Shown: piece after piece, positions 6,081-12,940 of the stretch | Layout of the letters: each line of letters opens with the position of its first letter | Position numbering within the stretch: position 1 is the stretch's first letter | Assembly: GCA_026395095.1 (NCBI GenBank) | Contig: JAPLZI010000053.1 | Coordinates: 1 to 14,238, forward strand | Length of the DNA stretch: 14,238 bases | From: Candidatus Tayloriibacteriota bacterium | GTDB lineage: Bacteria; Patescibacteriota; Minisyncoccia; Phycocordibacterales; PALSA-1337 | Reading direction: 5' to 3' | The notes under the pieces: generated by a model | What the model saw: the letters and a program-made list of their open reading frames with translations, nothing else | Database searches by the model: none | What the model was told of the DNA's origin: nothing | Program-made: the position numbers and the translations under genes

Positions 6081-6302
6081 ATGTCAAAACGACAAATATT
6101 AATGATCCTAGGAGTTCTCACGATGATCACCCTGCGGCTGGGTTTTCCGAAAGATTGGGATTTCGTCATTCTCCTTGTGATTGGATTACTCATAATAATC
6201 ATTGCATATAGTTTGAAACCCGGAAACGGCGAAGAAGGATCTACCAGGAAAGAGGAACCACCTTATATCGATTATCACGGCCCTGCCGGCAATGGCTCAT
6301 GA
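6081..6302 (+). CDS. small two-helix membrane protein
   Basis: 73 residues. Two hydrophobic segments, about 5-21 (QILMILGVLTMITLRLG) and 27-44 (DFVILLVIGLLIIIIAYS), are joined by a short FPKDWD loop. A charged and proline-containing tail (KPGNGEEGSTRKEEPPYIDY) follows and probably lies in the cytoplasm. It is not a recognised family. Its last codons overlap the following gene by four bases (ATGA), so it is co-translated with the DUF4015 protein and may act with it at the membrane. It has its own extended -10 promoter. Function unknown. Confidence 0.7.
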   Translation: MSKRQILMILGVLTMITLRLGFPKDWDFVILLVIGLLIIIIAYSLKPGNGEEGSTRKEEPPYIDYHGPAGNGS

Positions 6303-7513
6303 GTCTTTGGCGTGATTTATGGCAGGAGTTGAACATGGCTGGAAAGTCATTAGCTCTCGGAGTCGTGCTTGTTGCCGTTTTTGCGATCGGCTTTGTCGCA
6401 TTTCAATTCGTGCCTTCTACCAGGATAGGGTATCTAGACGAAACGGCATCAGCCCCGGACTCTCTTGCTGGAAAGTCTCCTCTAAAGTCTAGTGAGCCTA
6501 TTGTCGTCACTCATATCAATACGCCATTGGCAGTGAAGGCTGTCTACATGACTGCGTGTACGGCGAGTGTGCCAAGATTGCGGGAGAATCTGATAAAAAC
6601 GATGACTGGCACAGAGATAAATTCACTGGTTGTCGACATCAAGGACTATACTGGAACACTGGCTTATAGTTTTCCAAATGTACGAGCCCCCAAAGGTCCG
6701 GGGTGTCGCATAAACGACCTGCCGCAGTTCATAGACGAGTTGCATAAAAAAGGAATATACGCCATCGCGCGGGTGACGGTTTTTCAGGATCCGGTCTATG
6801 CGATTTATAAGCCTGACATGGCGGTTCAGAGCATCCTAAAGCCGGGGCAACCATGGAAGGACAGGAATGGTTTGGCATATATCGATCCAAATTTCACCGA
6901 ATATTGGAAATATGTGGTTTCGATCGCAAAAGATGCTCATGACGCAGGATTCGATGAGATAAATTTTGACTATATCCGATTTCCTTCGGATGGCGATATA
7001 GGCGATGCACAATTTGCAACGCCTATAGGCGTGAAAAAATCAGAGGTCATAAGGAATTTCTTTGTATTTTTGCATGCTGAACTCAAGCCACTGAACATCG
7101 TGACATCCGCTGATCTTTTCGGACAAACGACGATCAGCCGTGATGATATGGGAATCGGACAGATCCTCGAGGACGCTCTCCCGTATTTCGATTTCGTTGC
7201 GCCGATGAATTACCCATCTCATTATGCCAATGGCTTTATGGGATATCCTAATCCCGCTCTCAAGCCGTATGAAGTTGTGAGGGATACGATGGTGACGGCG
7301 GTTCTCCGGACTGTCAATGCGTCTTCCTCTATAGAAAAGCTCCGGCCATGGCTCCAAGCTTTTGATATGGGAGCGACATACACGCCTTCGATGGTTCGTG
7401 CCGAGATACAAGGAGTTCAGGATGCTGGGCTTAATAGTTGGATGTTGTGGGATGCAGCCAATCGCTATGATCGGAATAGTTTCTATCCAATGACGACCTT
7501 GCCAAATCCATAA
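6299..7513 (+). CDS. membrane-anchored putative glycoside hydrolase (DUF4015)
   Basis: 404 residues. A short cytoplasmic N terminus and one hydrophobic segment (16-38, KSLALGVVLVAVFAIGFVAF...) form an uncleaved signal anchor. A linker of about 40 residues follows, then a TIM-barrel-like domain from about 78 to 400. DUF4015 markers are LVVDIKDYTG (110-119), GIYAIARVTVFQDP (152-165), GFDEINFDYIRFPSDG (217-232), FVAPMNYPSHY (299-309) and LNSWMLWDAANRY (378-390). The acidic residues in DEINFDYIRFP are the likely catalytic region, by analogy with related GH13/GHL-type barrels. The domain should lie outside the cell and act on a surface or wall glycan; the substrate is unknown. It overlaps the small membrane protein gene by ATGA. 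No terminator is seen downstream. Confidence 0.88.
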   Translation: MSLWRDLWQELNMAGKSLALGVVLVAVFAIGFVAFQFVPSTRIGYLDETASAPDSLAGKSPLKSSEPIVVTHINTPLAVKAVYMTACTASVPRLRENLIKTMTGTEINSLVVDIKDYTGTLAYSFPNVRAPKGPGCRINDLPQFIDELHKKGIYAIARVTVFQDPVYAIYKPDMAVQSILKPGQPWKDRNGLAYIDPNFTEYWKYVVSIAKDAHDAGFDEINFDYIRFPSDGDIGDAQFATPIGVKKSEVIRNFFVFLHAELKPLNIVTSADLFGQTTISRDDMGIGQILEDALPYFDFVAPMNYPSHYANGFMGYPNPALKPYEVVRDTMVTAVLRTVNASSSIEKLRPWLQAFDMGATYTPSMVRAEIQGVQDAGLNSWMLWDAANRYDRNSFYPMTTLPNP

Positions 7514-7530
7514 AGAGTGGTAGTATGTTT

Positions 7531-7629
7531 GTAGGCGAAAGCTACGTGTTCTTTGTAATTTCCCGGAATAGGAGACCGGGACTTCCTAGTCAACATAGTT
7601 GGCAGGGATGGCCAGGGATCGTCCTTGGC
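7531..7629 (+). other. intergenic segment with three possible RNA hairpins
   Basis: The 151-base gap 7514-7664 holds three possible plus-strand stems. The first is GTAG (7531-7534) with CTAC (7542-7545), enclosing a C-GAAA-G tetraloop and one bulged G. The second is TCCCGG (7561-7566) with CCGGGA (7576-7581), with a nine-base loop containing AGGAGA. The third is GCCAGGG (7611-7617) with CCTTGGC (7623-7629), with one G-U pair and loop ATCGT. None is followed by a T-run, so they do not look like terminators. A structured 5' leader for the 7665 gene or a small RNA is possible; no known RNA family is recognised and no clear promoter was found. Confidence 0.3.
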
Positions 7630-7664
7630 AAATATGACGAACATGTAACGCGTCAAAAAAATAC

Positions 7665-8126
7665 ATGAGTACCCAAAAGGTCTCAAGGTTAGTGAGCTCA
7701 AATCAACAGGGGGCTACGGTCGTAGCTTCCTCGGCGTCTGTTCCAGCGAACGGAAATGCCATCGGTCACAAACCGGTCAAACACGGTGCCGCAACACTCC
7801 ATCAGATTTTCGGATTCAATCCCAGGAAGAAGGACAGCCGACCGCCGTGGAAGGAAAAGGAGAAGACGGATGATGAACTATTGTTCATGCCGCTGGTGGA
7901 TATCGAAAAGCTCAGCCAGAGTGAACAGGTTCGGCGTGAGCAGTTGATTCTGAACACGCAGGAGTTCCTCCTGCCGACAGACGCTCTGAAGGCAGAACAC
8001 GCGAAACTGCTGAAGATTCAATGGCGTGATCGGCAATCGCAAACTTGTGCACTCGGTTGCACACCAGACGGTCCCGTCAGGCTTCCGCGGGCGTTCCAGC
8101 AGTTCCGCCATGTTGCCACCGGCTGA
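7665..8126 (+). CDS. hypothetical protein, compositionally atypical
   Basis: 153 residues, not recognised. The N-terminal ~50 residues are polar and Ser/Ala/Val/Gly-rich. Residues about 51-66 are basic (NPRKKDSRPPWKEKEK) and 67-118 look helical and charged (LVDIEKLSQSEQVRREQ, LKAEHAKLLKIQW). The C terminus has two cysteines (CALGC). There is no signal peptide or membrane helix. Codon use differs from neighbours: none of five isoleucines uses ATA, and six of fifteen leucines use CTG. This suggests transfer, or a reading frame that is not coding. Supporting a gene, a strong terminator follows 46 bases after the stop. Against it, there is no SD and no clear promoter at the -10 distance used elsewhere. 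The opposite strand has a shorter frame (7878-8111) with no family resemblance. Confidence 0.45.
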   Translation: MSTQKVSRLVSSNQQGATVVASSASVPANGNAIGHKPVKHGAATLHQIFGFNPRKKDSRPPWKEKEKTDDELLFMPLVDIEKLSQSEQVRREQLILNTQEFLLPTDALKAEHAKLLKIQWRDRQSQTCALGCTPDGPVRLPRAFQQFRHVATG

Positions 8127-8172
8127 TCTATAGTCGGCTGCTCTACCTCAAGTTCATTTTCGATTTAACCCC

Positions 8173-8211
8173 CAACCCGTCGTCCAGTAGGACTTCGGGT
8201 TGTTATTTTTT
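8173..8211 (+). terminator. strong intrinsic terminator
   Basis: The stem CAACCCG (8173-8179) pairs with CGGGTTG (8196-8202). An inner stem GTCC/GGAC (8182-8185 with 8190-8193) closes the loop AGTA, and the run TTATTTTTT (8203-8211) follows. It ends the transcript of the 7665-8126 region and insulates the ATPase gene promoter directly behind it. Confidence 0.85.
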
Positions 8212-8212
8212 A

Positions 8213-8221
8213 TGGTACAAT
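8213..8221 (+). promoter_or_regulatory. extended -10 promoter of the DNA-pump ATPase gene
   Basis: TGGTACAAT (8213-8221) is an extended -10 (TGnTACAAT) placed right after the terminator T-run. No good -35 is present. The start would be near 8227-8228, giving a leader of about 12 nt with no SD before the ATG at 8240. Confidence 0.5.
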
Positions 8222-8239
8222 AATCCACGAATATCACCT

Positions 8240-10114
8240 ATGAATGATGATCGCGTAACATATTTTGCGGAGACTGACGCCCGGAACAAACGGCTTAAAT
8301 TCGGCATCAAAGCCAAAGACCGCACTCGCCATGTCTATGTCATCGGTAAGACCGGAATGGGAAAGTCGACTCTCCTCGAGAATATGGCTGTGCAGGACAT
8401 TCAGAACGGCGACGGTATGGCCTTTATCGATCCGCACGGTAAGACTGCTGATCTTCTCCTCGAATATGTGCCGAAGGAACGCATTCGCGATGTCATCTAC
8501 ATCGCGCCCTTCGATACGGAATTCCCGATATCATTCAATGTCCTCGAAAGCGTAGATCCCCACAAGAGGCATTTGGTAGTGTCGGGTCTCATGAGCACAT
8601 TCAAGAAAATCTGGGTAGACGCGTGGTCGGCTCGCATGGAATATATTTTGACGAACACTCTTCTAGCATTGCTCGAGTATCCGGGTTCGACTCTGCTCGG
8701 CGTGAATAGGATGCTTTCCGATAAGGAATACAGGAAGGAGGTTGTCTCGAAGATCGGCGATCCGTCAGTGAAGGCTTTCTGGACAAAAGAATTTGCTGGC
8801 TATACGGAGCGCATGGCTGCCGAGGCTGTGCCGGCTATCCAGAATAAAGTCGGTCAATTCACAGCCAATCCGCTCATACGGAATATGATTGGCCAGCCGG
8901 TGTCTTCTTTTGATTTCCGTGAGGCCATGGATAAGAGGAAGATCATCATCATCAACCTCTCAAAAGGGAAGATCGGCGATGAGAATATGAAGCTTATGGG
9001 TGGGCTTCTCGTAACGAAGATATATCTGGCAGCAATGTCTCGCGCTGATGTGCCGGATCGAGTCGCGAAGCTTTTACCAAACTTTTATCTTTATGTCGAT
9101 GAATTTCAGAACTTTGCCAATGCCTCTTTTGCCGATATTTTGTCCGAGGCGCGCAAATACAAACTCAACCTGACGATCGCTCACCAGTATGTGGAACAAA
9201 TGGACGAAGATGTCCGCGCGGCTGTTTTCGGCAACGTCGGTACGATGATCACATTCCGCATCGGTGCTACGGACGCGGAGATACTTGAAAAGGAATTTGC
9301 TCCGCAATTTATGATCGAAGATCTAGTCAACCTCGGTTTTACACAGATCTATTTGAAACTTATGATCGACGGTCTGACATCGACGCCGTTTTCGGCGGTA
9401 ACAATAGCACCTATTCCGCATCCGGAAACTTCATTCATGCAGGAGATTATTGCGGCCTCGCGAGAGCAGTTTGCCAAGCCGCGCGAGGGAGTCGAAGTTG
9501 GAATCGTCAAATTCCACGAATCAGTAGCGAAGTCTACTACTGCTCCGGCTGCCTCTGGGCCAAAGTCCACTGCTGTGCCGTCAAAACCGGTGTCGGTTAA
9601 TCCACCACCAGGAAATTTGCCGCCAAAACAGGTGTTGGTTCCAGTACCTCCTTCTTTGGCTTCGACTCTTGCAAAGCCAATTCTGCAGAAGGAAGTGCCT
9701 CATGTCGTCACTTCTTCGAATGTTCCTGCGTCTACTCCGCCACCTATTTCAAAGTTTGCACAGGCTCCTGTTCTGGCTCCTGCACCTGTGGCACCCGTAC
9801 CTGCACCAAAATTAGAGGTAAAACCAGTCTCCCTTTCATCACTAGCACAAAAGAATCTCCCGAAGATAGATCACAAAGTGCCAAATCAGAAAAATGTCGA
9901 CGATTTGAAGAGCGCTCTGGCGGCGGCATTGGGAAGCGCTGTTGTACCGGAAAGCATCGCCAAAAAACCTGATGTGCAATCAACTACACCGGCTGTTCCT
10001 CTAGCGTCAGTTTCTCCTGCCCCTGTGATGACGCACAGGATCATAAAACCGCCAATAAATTCGCCGGAAGAGGTTCCAAAGGAAGTTCTAGAGAAGGTAT
10101 TGAAAGTCGAATAG
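8240..10114 (+). CDS. VirD4/TraG-like type IV secretion DNA-pump ATPase without membrane helices
   Basis: 624 residues from the ATG at 8240; the frame is open to 8045 but the promoter and terminator lie in between. The core is a RecA/HerA-type motor: Walker A GKTGMGKST (36-44), FIDPHGK (62-68), a strand KIIIINLSKGKIGD (234-247), Walker B FYLYVDEFQNF (282-292) and LTIAHQYVEQ (311-320), a sensor-like motif found in TraD/VirD4. Such proteins couple DNA to a type IV channel; in this lineage they might instead serve DNA uptake or a pilus. The N-terminal membrane helices of VirD4 are absent. After about residue 430 a long Pro/Ala/Val-rich tail (with runs such as APVLAPAPVAPVPAP) leads to a small helical segment, NVDDLKSALAAAL. 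No other T4SS gene is in the window. Confidence 0.88.
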   Translation: MNDDRVTYFAETDARNKRLKFGIKAKDRTRHVYVIGKTGMGKSTLLENMAVQDIQNGDGMAFIDPHGKTADLLLEYVPKERIRDVIYIAPFDTEFPISFNVLESVDPHKRHLVVSGLMSTFKKIWVDAWSARMEYILTNTLLALLEYPGSTLLGVNRMLSDKEYRKEVVSKIGDPSVKAFWTKEFAGYTERMAAEAVPAIQNKVGQFTANPLIRNMIGQPVSSFDFREAMDKRKIIIINLSKGKIGDENMKLMGGLLVTKIYLAAMSRADVPDRVAKLLPNFYLYVDEFQNFANASFADILSEARKYKLNLTIAHQYVEQMDEDVRAAVFGNVGTMITFRIGATDAEILEKEFAPQFMIEDLVNLGFTQIYLKLMIDGLTSTPFSAVTIAPIPHPETSFMQEIIAASREQFAKPREGVEVGIVKFHESVAKSTTAPAASGPKSTAVPSKPVSVNPPPGNLPPKQVLVPVPPSLASTLAKPILQKEVPHVVTSSNVPASTPPPISKFAQAPVLAPAPVAPVPAPKLEVKPVSLSSLAQKNLPKIDHKVPNQKNVDDLKSALAAALGSAVVPESIAKKPDVQSTTPAVPLASVSPAPVMTHRIIKPPINSPEEVPKEVLEKVLKVE

Positions 10115-10121
10115 CGTTGTA

Positions 10122-10149
10122 TTGACACGGTCACTACATTTGCTATACT
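10122..10149 (+). promoter_or_regulatory. promoter of the DinJ/YafQ-type TA operon, predicted leaderless
   Basis: A perfect TTGACA (10122-10127), a 16-bp spacer and TATACT (10144-10149), preceded by TGC as an extended -10. This is the best promoter in the window. The -10 ends six bases before the ATG at 10156 and there is no SD, so the mRNA should begin at the start codon. A direct repeat ACTAC (10133 and 10147) flanks the -10; no large dyad is seen. Confidence 0.8.
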
Positions 10150-10155
10150 ACGATT

Positions 10156-10437
10156 ATGTCTATCCAATCAGCCACAATACAGCTCCGCATCGACGCACAG
10201 ACGAAGAAGCGTGCCCAGAGTGTTTTCAAGAAGTTGGGTATTGATATTTCTTCGGCGATGAAACTTTTTTTGAACCAAGTGATCAAGACTGGATCTATAC
10301 CTTTTGTTGTACGTACGGCTAACGGTTATACGCCGGAATTCGAGCGCATGTTGCTCGATGAAATAAAGGCTATGGAAAGCGGAAAAGAGAAAAGCTTCAA
10401 ATCTGTTCGGGATCTAATGGCAGATTTGAATTCTTAG
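10156..10437 (+). CDS. RelB/DinJ-family antitoxin
   Basis: 93 residues. The N-terminal half has the ribbon-helix-helix pattern of RelB/DinJ: a strand SATIQLRIDAQTKKRAQSVF (5-24), the turn LGIDISSAMKLFLNQVIKTG (27-46) and the family's IPF (48-50). The charged C-terminal half (EFERMLLDEIKAMESGKEKSF and onward) would wrap the toxin. It neutralises the YafQ-like toxin encoded two bases downstream and should repress its own strong promoter as a dimer. The initiation codon follows the -10 box by six bases, so a leaderless start is expected. Length is normal for the family. Confidence 0.92.
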   Translation: MSIQSATIQLRIDAQTKKRAQSVFKKLGIDISSAMKLFLNQVIKTGSIPFVVRTANGYTPEFERMLLDEIKAMESGKEKSFKSVRDLMADLNS

Positions 10438-10439
10438 TC

Positions 10440-10718
10440 ATGTATGAAATAAGGACCAGTAGCCGATTTAAAAAATCTTTCAAAAGATTAAAAAAGTCTG
10501 GTTCCTTCAAGGTAGATTTACTTGAAGGTGTGCTATTCATTCTCGAAAATGGACGAAATTTGCCAGATAAATATCATGATCATAGTTTAAGCGCTAATTT
10601 TGGAGACTACAGAGAATGTCATTTAACTGGGGATTGCGTCCTCATATATAAGGTTGACCATAATTCAAAGTATGTCAGACTAGTAAATATCGGCAATCAC
10701 GCCAACATGTTCGAATAA
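10440..10718 (+). CDS. YafQ-family mRNA interferase toxin
   Basis: 92 residues with a RelE fold. By alignment to E. coli YafQ, the catalytic positions are kept: His48 in YHDHSL (YafQ H50), His61 and Asp65 in ECHLTGDCVLIYKV (H63, D67), and His87 and Phe91 in IGNHANMFE (H87, F91). YafQ cuts mRNA on the ribosome at in-frame AAA-A/G codons; activity here is inferred from residue conservation. The YafQ Trp68 position is Cys66 here. The gene starts two bases after the antitoxin stop and has no SD, so translation is probably coupled to the antitoxin. Its stop is only six bases before the first glycosyltransferase gene with no terminator, so read-through is likely. Confidence 0.92.
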   Translation: MYEIRTSSRFKKSFKRLKKSGSFKVDLLEGVLFILENGRNLPDKYHDHSLSANFGDYRECHLTGDCVLIYKVDHNSKYVRLVNIGNHANMFE

Positions 10719-10724
10719 ACAACC

Positions 10725-11897
10725 ATGAACCCCCGAAGAATACTCATATTTTCGCTATCCTACTTCCCCCGTTTTGTCGGCGGTGCTGAAGTGGCGATAA
10801 AAGAGATAACTGACCGCATAGCATGGTCGGATTTGGAGTTCGACATGATCACCCTTGGGGATGGTGTTTCCCCGACGATGGAATCTCTTGGAAGCATTCG
10901 TTTGCATAGAATATTCAAGTCCTCTGGATGGTTGCAAAAACTCCTTTTTCCTTTTGCCGCTTTCTTCAAGGCCCAACGACTGCATGCTATCGAACCATAT
11001 GATGCGATTTGGGCGATCATGGCTAGTTATGCCGGATTTGGCGCTTTTCTCTTCAAAAAGAGAAATCCAAAGATACCGTTAGTTTTGAATATTCAGGAAG
11101 GCGATAATTTCGAAAGACGCCAAGGTCCCTTCCGCCCTTTGTTCGTGAAGATATTTCGAAGCGCCGATTACATTCATGCAATCTCGAATTATCTAGAGAG
11201 ATGGGCTCGCGACATGGGCGCAAAGTGTCCCATCGTTGTTGTGCCTAATGGCGTTGACTTCAAGGCTTTTTCAAAAGAGGTTTTAGAGGCTGACAAAGAG
11301 TTTATTAACAATAAACTCTGTAGGAAAGAAGGCGATGTTTTCCTCATAACCACAGGCAGGCTCGTAGCCAAGAATGCAGTCGGCGACATCATCGACTCGC
11401 TTCAGTATTTGCCGAAAAACGTGAAGTTGTTAGTTCTCGGTAAAGGTTATCTAGAGGGGGACTTGAAACAGCAAACTCTGCGATTAGGCCTGAACTACAC
11501 GGATGAACCACCGATGAATCCCGGTAATAGGGTGCATTTTGTCGGTTTTGTTTCGCATGCCGACCTGCCCGCATATCTCGCTGTTTCGGATGTTTTTATT
11601 CGTCCAGCTATATCTGAAGGACTTGGCAATTCATTTCTGGAAGCGATGGCCGCTGGTTTGCCAGTTGTCGCCACGCCTGTCGGTGGCATACCTGATTTCC
11701 TGACGGAAGGGGAAACTGGACTTTTCTGTGAAGTTAAAAATCCCAAGAGCATTGCTCAGAAAGTAGAGAAATGTCTGAAAGATGTGGAATCGCGCGATTA
11801 CATAGTGAAGAAAGCGAAGGCACAGGTGAAAGACAAATATCAGTGGGAAAAAATCGCCGATGATGTGAGAAAAATATTCTTTTCTTTTAAACAATGA
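10725..11897 (+). CDS. GT4-family glycosyltransferase
   Basis: 390 residues, GT-B fold. The N-terminal Rossmann domain starts with RILIFSLSYFPRFVGGAEV (5-23), the glycine loop typical of GT4. The C-terminal nucleotide-sugar domain has VVVPNGVDF (171-179), LITTGRLVAKNAVGD (207-221) and the EX7E motif at Glu298 and Glu306 (EGLGNSFLE), followed by AGLPVVATPVGGIPDFL. These enzymes transfer a sugar from a nucleotide donor with retention, usually in the cytoplasm on lipid-linked glycans. Donor and acceptor are unknown. The start is six bases after the YafQ-like toxin stop. The 3' end overlaps the next glycosyltransferase by ATGA, so it belongs to a glycan operon. Confidence 0.93.
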   Translation: MNPRRILIFSLSYFPRFVGGAEVAIKEITDRIAWSDLEFDMITLGDGVSPTMESLGSIRLHRIFKSSGWLQKLLFPFAAFFKAQRLHAIEPYDAIWAIMASYAGFGAFLFKKRNPKIPLVLNIQEGDNFERRQGPFRPLFVKIFRSADYIHAISNYLERWARDMGAKCPIVVVPNGVDFKAFSKEVLEADKEFINNKLCRKEGDVFLITTGRLVAKNAVGDIIDSLQYLPKNVKLLVLGKGYLEGDLKQQTLRLGLNYTDEPPMNPGNRVHFVGFVSHADLPAYLAVSDVFIRPAISEGLGNSFLEAMAAGLPVVATPVGGIPDFLTEGETGLFCEVKNPKSIAQKVEKCLKDVESRDYIVKKAKAQVKDKYQWEKIADDVRKIFFSFKQ

Positions 11898-12937
11898 ACC
11901 CGACAGACTCATCACAACCAAAAATGCAGCCGCAGTCGCAGTCGAAAAGATTGCTTTCGTTAGGCACCGACAGGCTCTTGTTCGAGGAAGGAAGCTCTGT
12001 GCGTGATCGTATTCTCGGATATGCCAGGGATTGGGATGAGATTCACATCATAGTTTCTGCGGATAAAAATTTCACTGAAACGGCGATTGGCAACAATGTA
12101 TGGATTTATCCGACGCGATCCAAAGTAAAGGCTTTTTACCCGCTTCACATGCGCAATCTAGGACGCTTCATCATTAAGCGCAGGAATATCACGAACATAA
12201 CTTGCCAGGACCCATTTTTAACGGCTATAGCTGGTGTTGGCCTCAAAAAAGAATTTGGCTTGCCGCTCGAGATTCAGGTTCATACTGATATCGGCAGTCC
12301 AAATTATCCTCGTACGGTCGGAAATAAAATACGCAAGGCGTTAGCGCTCTCATATTTGCCCAAGGCTGATTCTATACGCGTAGTTTCTGGCCGAGTCAAG
12401 AAATATTTGGTGGAAGGCCTTGCAATATCGGAGTCGAAAATAACGGTCAGACCGATCGCTGTGGATGTAGAAAAAATAAAGAATACGCCCGTTACGGTGG
12501 ATTTGCGCAAGAAGTATCCGCAATTCGACAAAATAATTTTGATGGCGTCGCGGCTTACCGAGGAGAAGAATATTGGTTTGGCATTAAGGGCTTTGCCGGC
12601 GGTTTTGAGACTTTGTCCCAAGGCTGGATTGGTAATCGTCGGTCGCGGGCCAAAGGAAACTGAACTAAAAAAACTGACACAAAAACTGGGTTTAGCTGAG
12701 TCGGTCGTGTTTGAAGATTGGATAGATCCAGCGACCTTGGTTTCCTATTACAAGACTTCCGATCTATTTCTGAACACCTCTTTATTCGAAGGATATGGTA
12801 TGACCTTGGTCGAAGCCAAGGCAGCCGGTTGCATGATTGTTTCAACCGATGTTGGTGTCGCAAGAGATATAGGTACCAGAATAATTCCGGATGATTCAGA
12901 TGGAGCCGCTTCGGTTATTTGTGATATGTTGAAATAA
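11894..12937 (+). CDS. GT4-family glycosyltransferase, second
   Basis: 347 residues. A polar N-terminal extension rich in Ser/Gln (2-18) precedes the GT-B fold. Visible parts are LEIQVHTDIGSPNYPR (125-140), a candidate acceptor region; ITVRPIAVDVEKI (183-195); IILMASRLTEEKNIGLALRA (214-233); LVIVGRGPKETELKKL (246-261); and EX7E at Glu299 and Glu307 (FEGYGMTLVEA), followed by AAGCMIVSTDVG. The pattern fits a retaining GT4 enzyme. The protein ends soon after the last Rossmann strand, so the usual C-terminal helix that packs back on the N domain is short. It overlaps the preceding gene by four bases and ends three bases before the dehydrogenase-like gene, so all three are probably one transcript. 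Confidence 0.92.
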   Translation: MNPTDSSQPKMQPQSQSKRLLSLGTDRLLFEEGSSVRDRILGYARDWDEIHIIVSADKNFTETAIGNNVWIYPTRSKVKAFYPLHMRNLGRFIIKRRNITNITCQDPFLTAIAGVGLKKEFGLPLEIQVHTDIGSPNYPRTVGNKIRKALALSYLPKADSIRVVSGRVKKYLVEGLAISESKITVRPIAVDVEKIKNTPVTVDLRKKYPQFDKIILMASRLTEEKNIGLALRALPAVLRLCPKAGLVIVGRGPKETELKKLTQKLGLAESVVFEDWIDPATLVSYYKTSDLFLNTSLFEGYGMTLVEAKAAGCMIVSTDVGVARDIGTRIIPDDSDGAASVICDMLK

Positions 12938-12940
12938 AAT

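Noticed and set aside
7561..7581. GC-rich hairpin as terminator of the DUF4015 gene
   Set aside because: No T-run follows on either strand.
7514..8211. tmRNA, RNase P RNA or SRP RNA in the odd intergenic/orphan region
   Set aside because: The conserved sequences of these RNAs, such as the RNase P GAGGAAAGTCC core or a tRNA-like TTCGANTC arm, were not found.
8045..8239. Upstream extension of the ATPase frame
   Set aside because: It crosses the end of the 7665 gene, a strong terminator and the ATPase promoter; the conserved protein begins near 8240.
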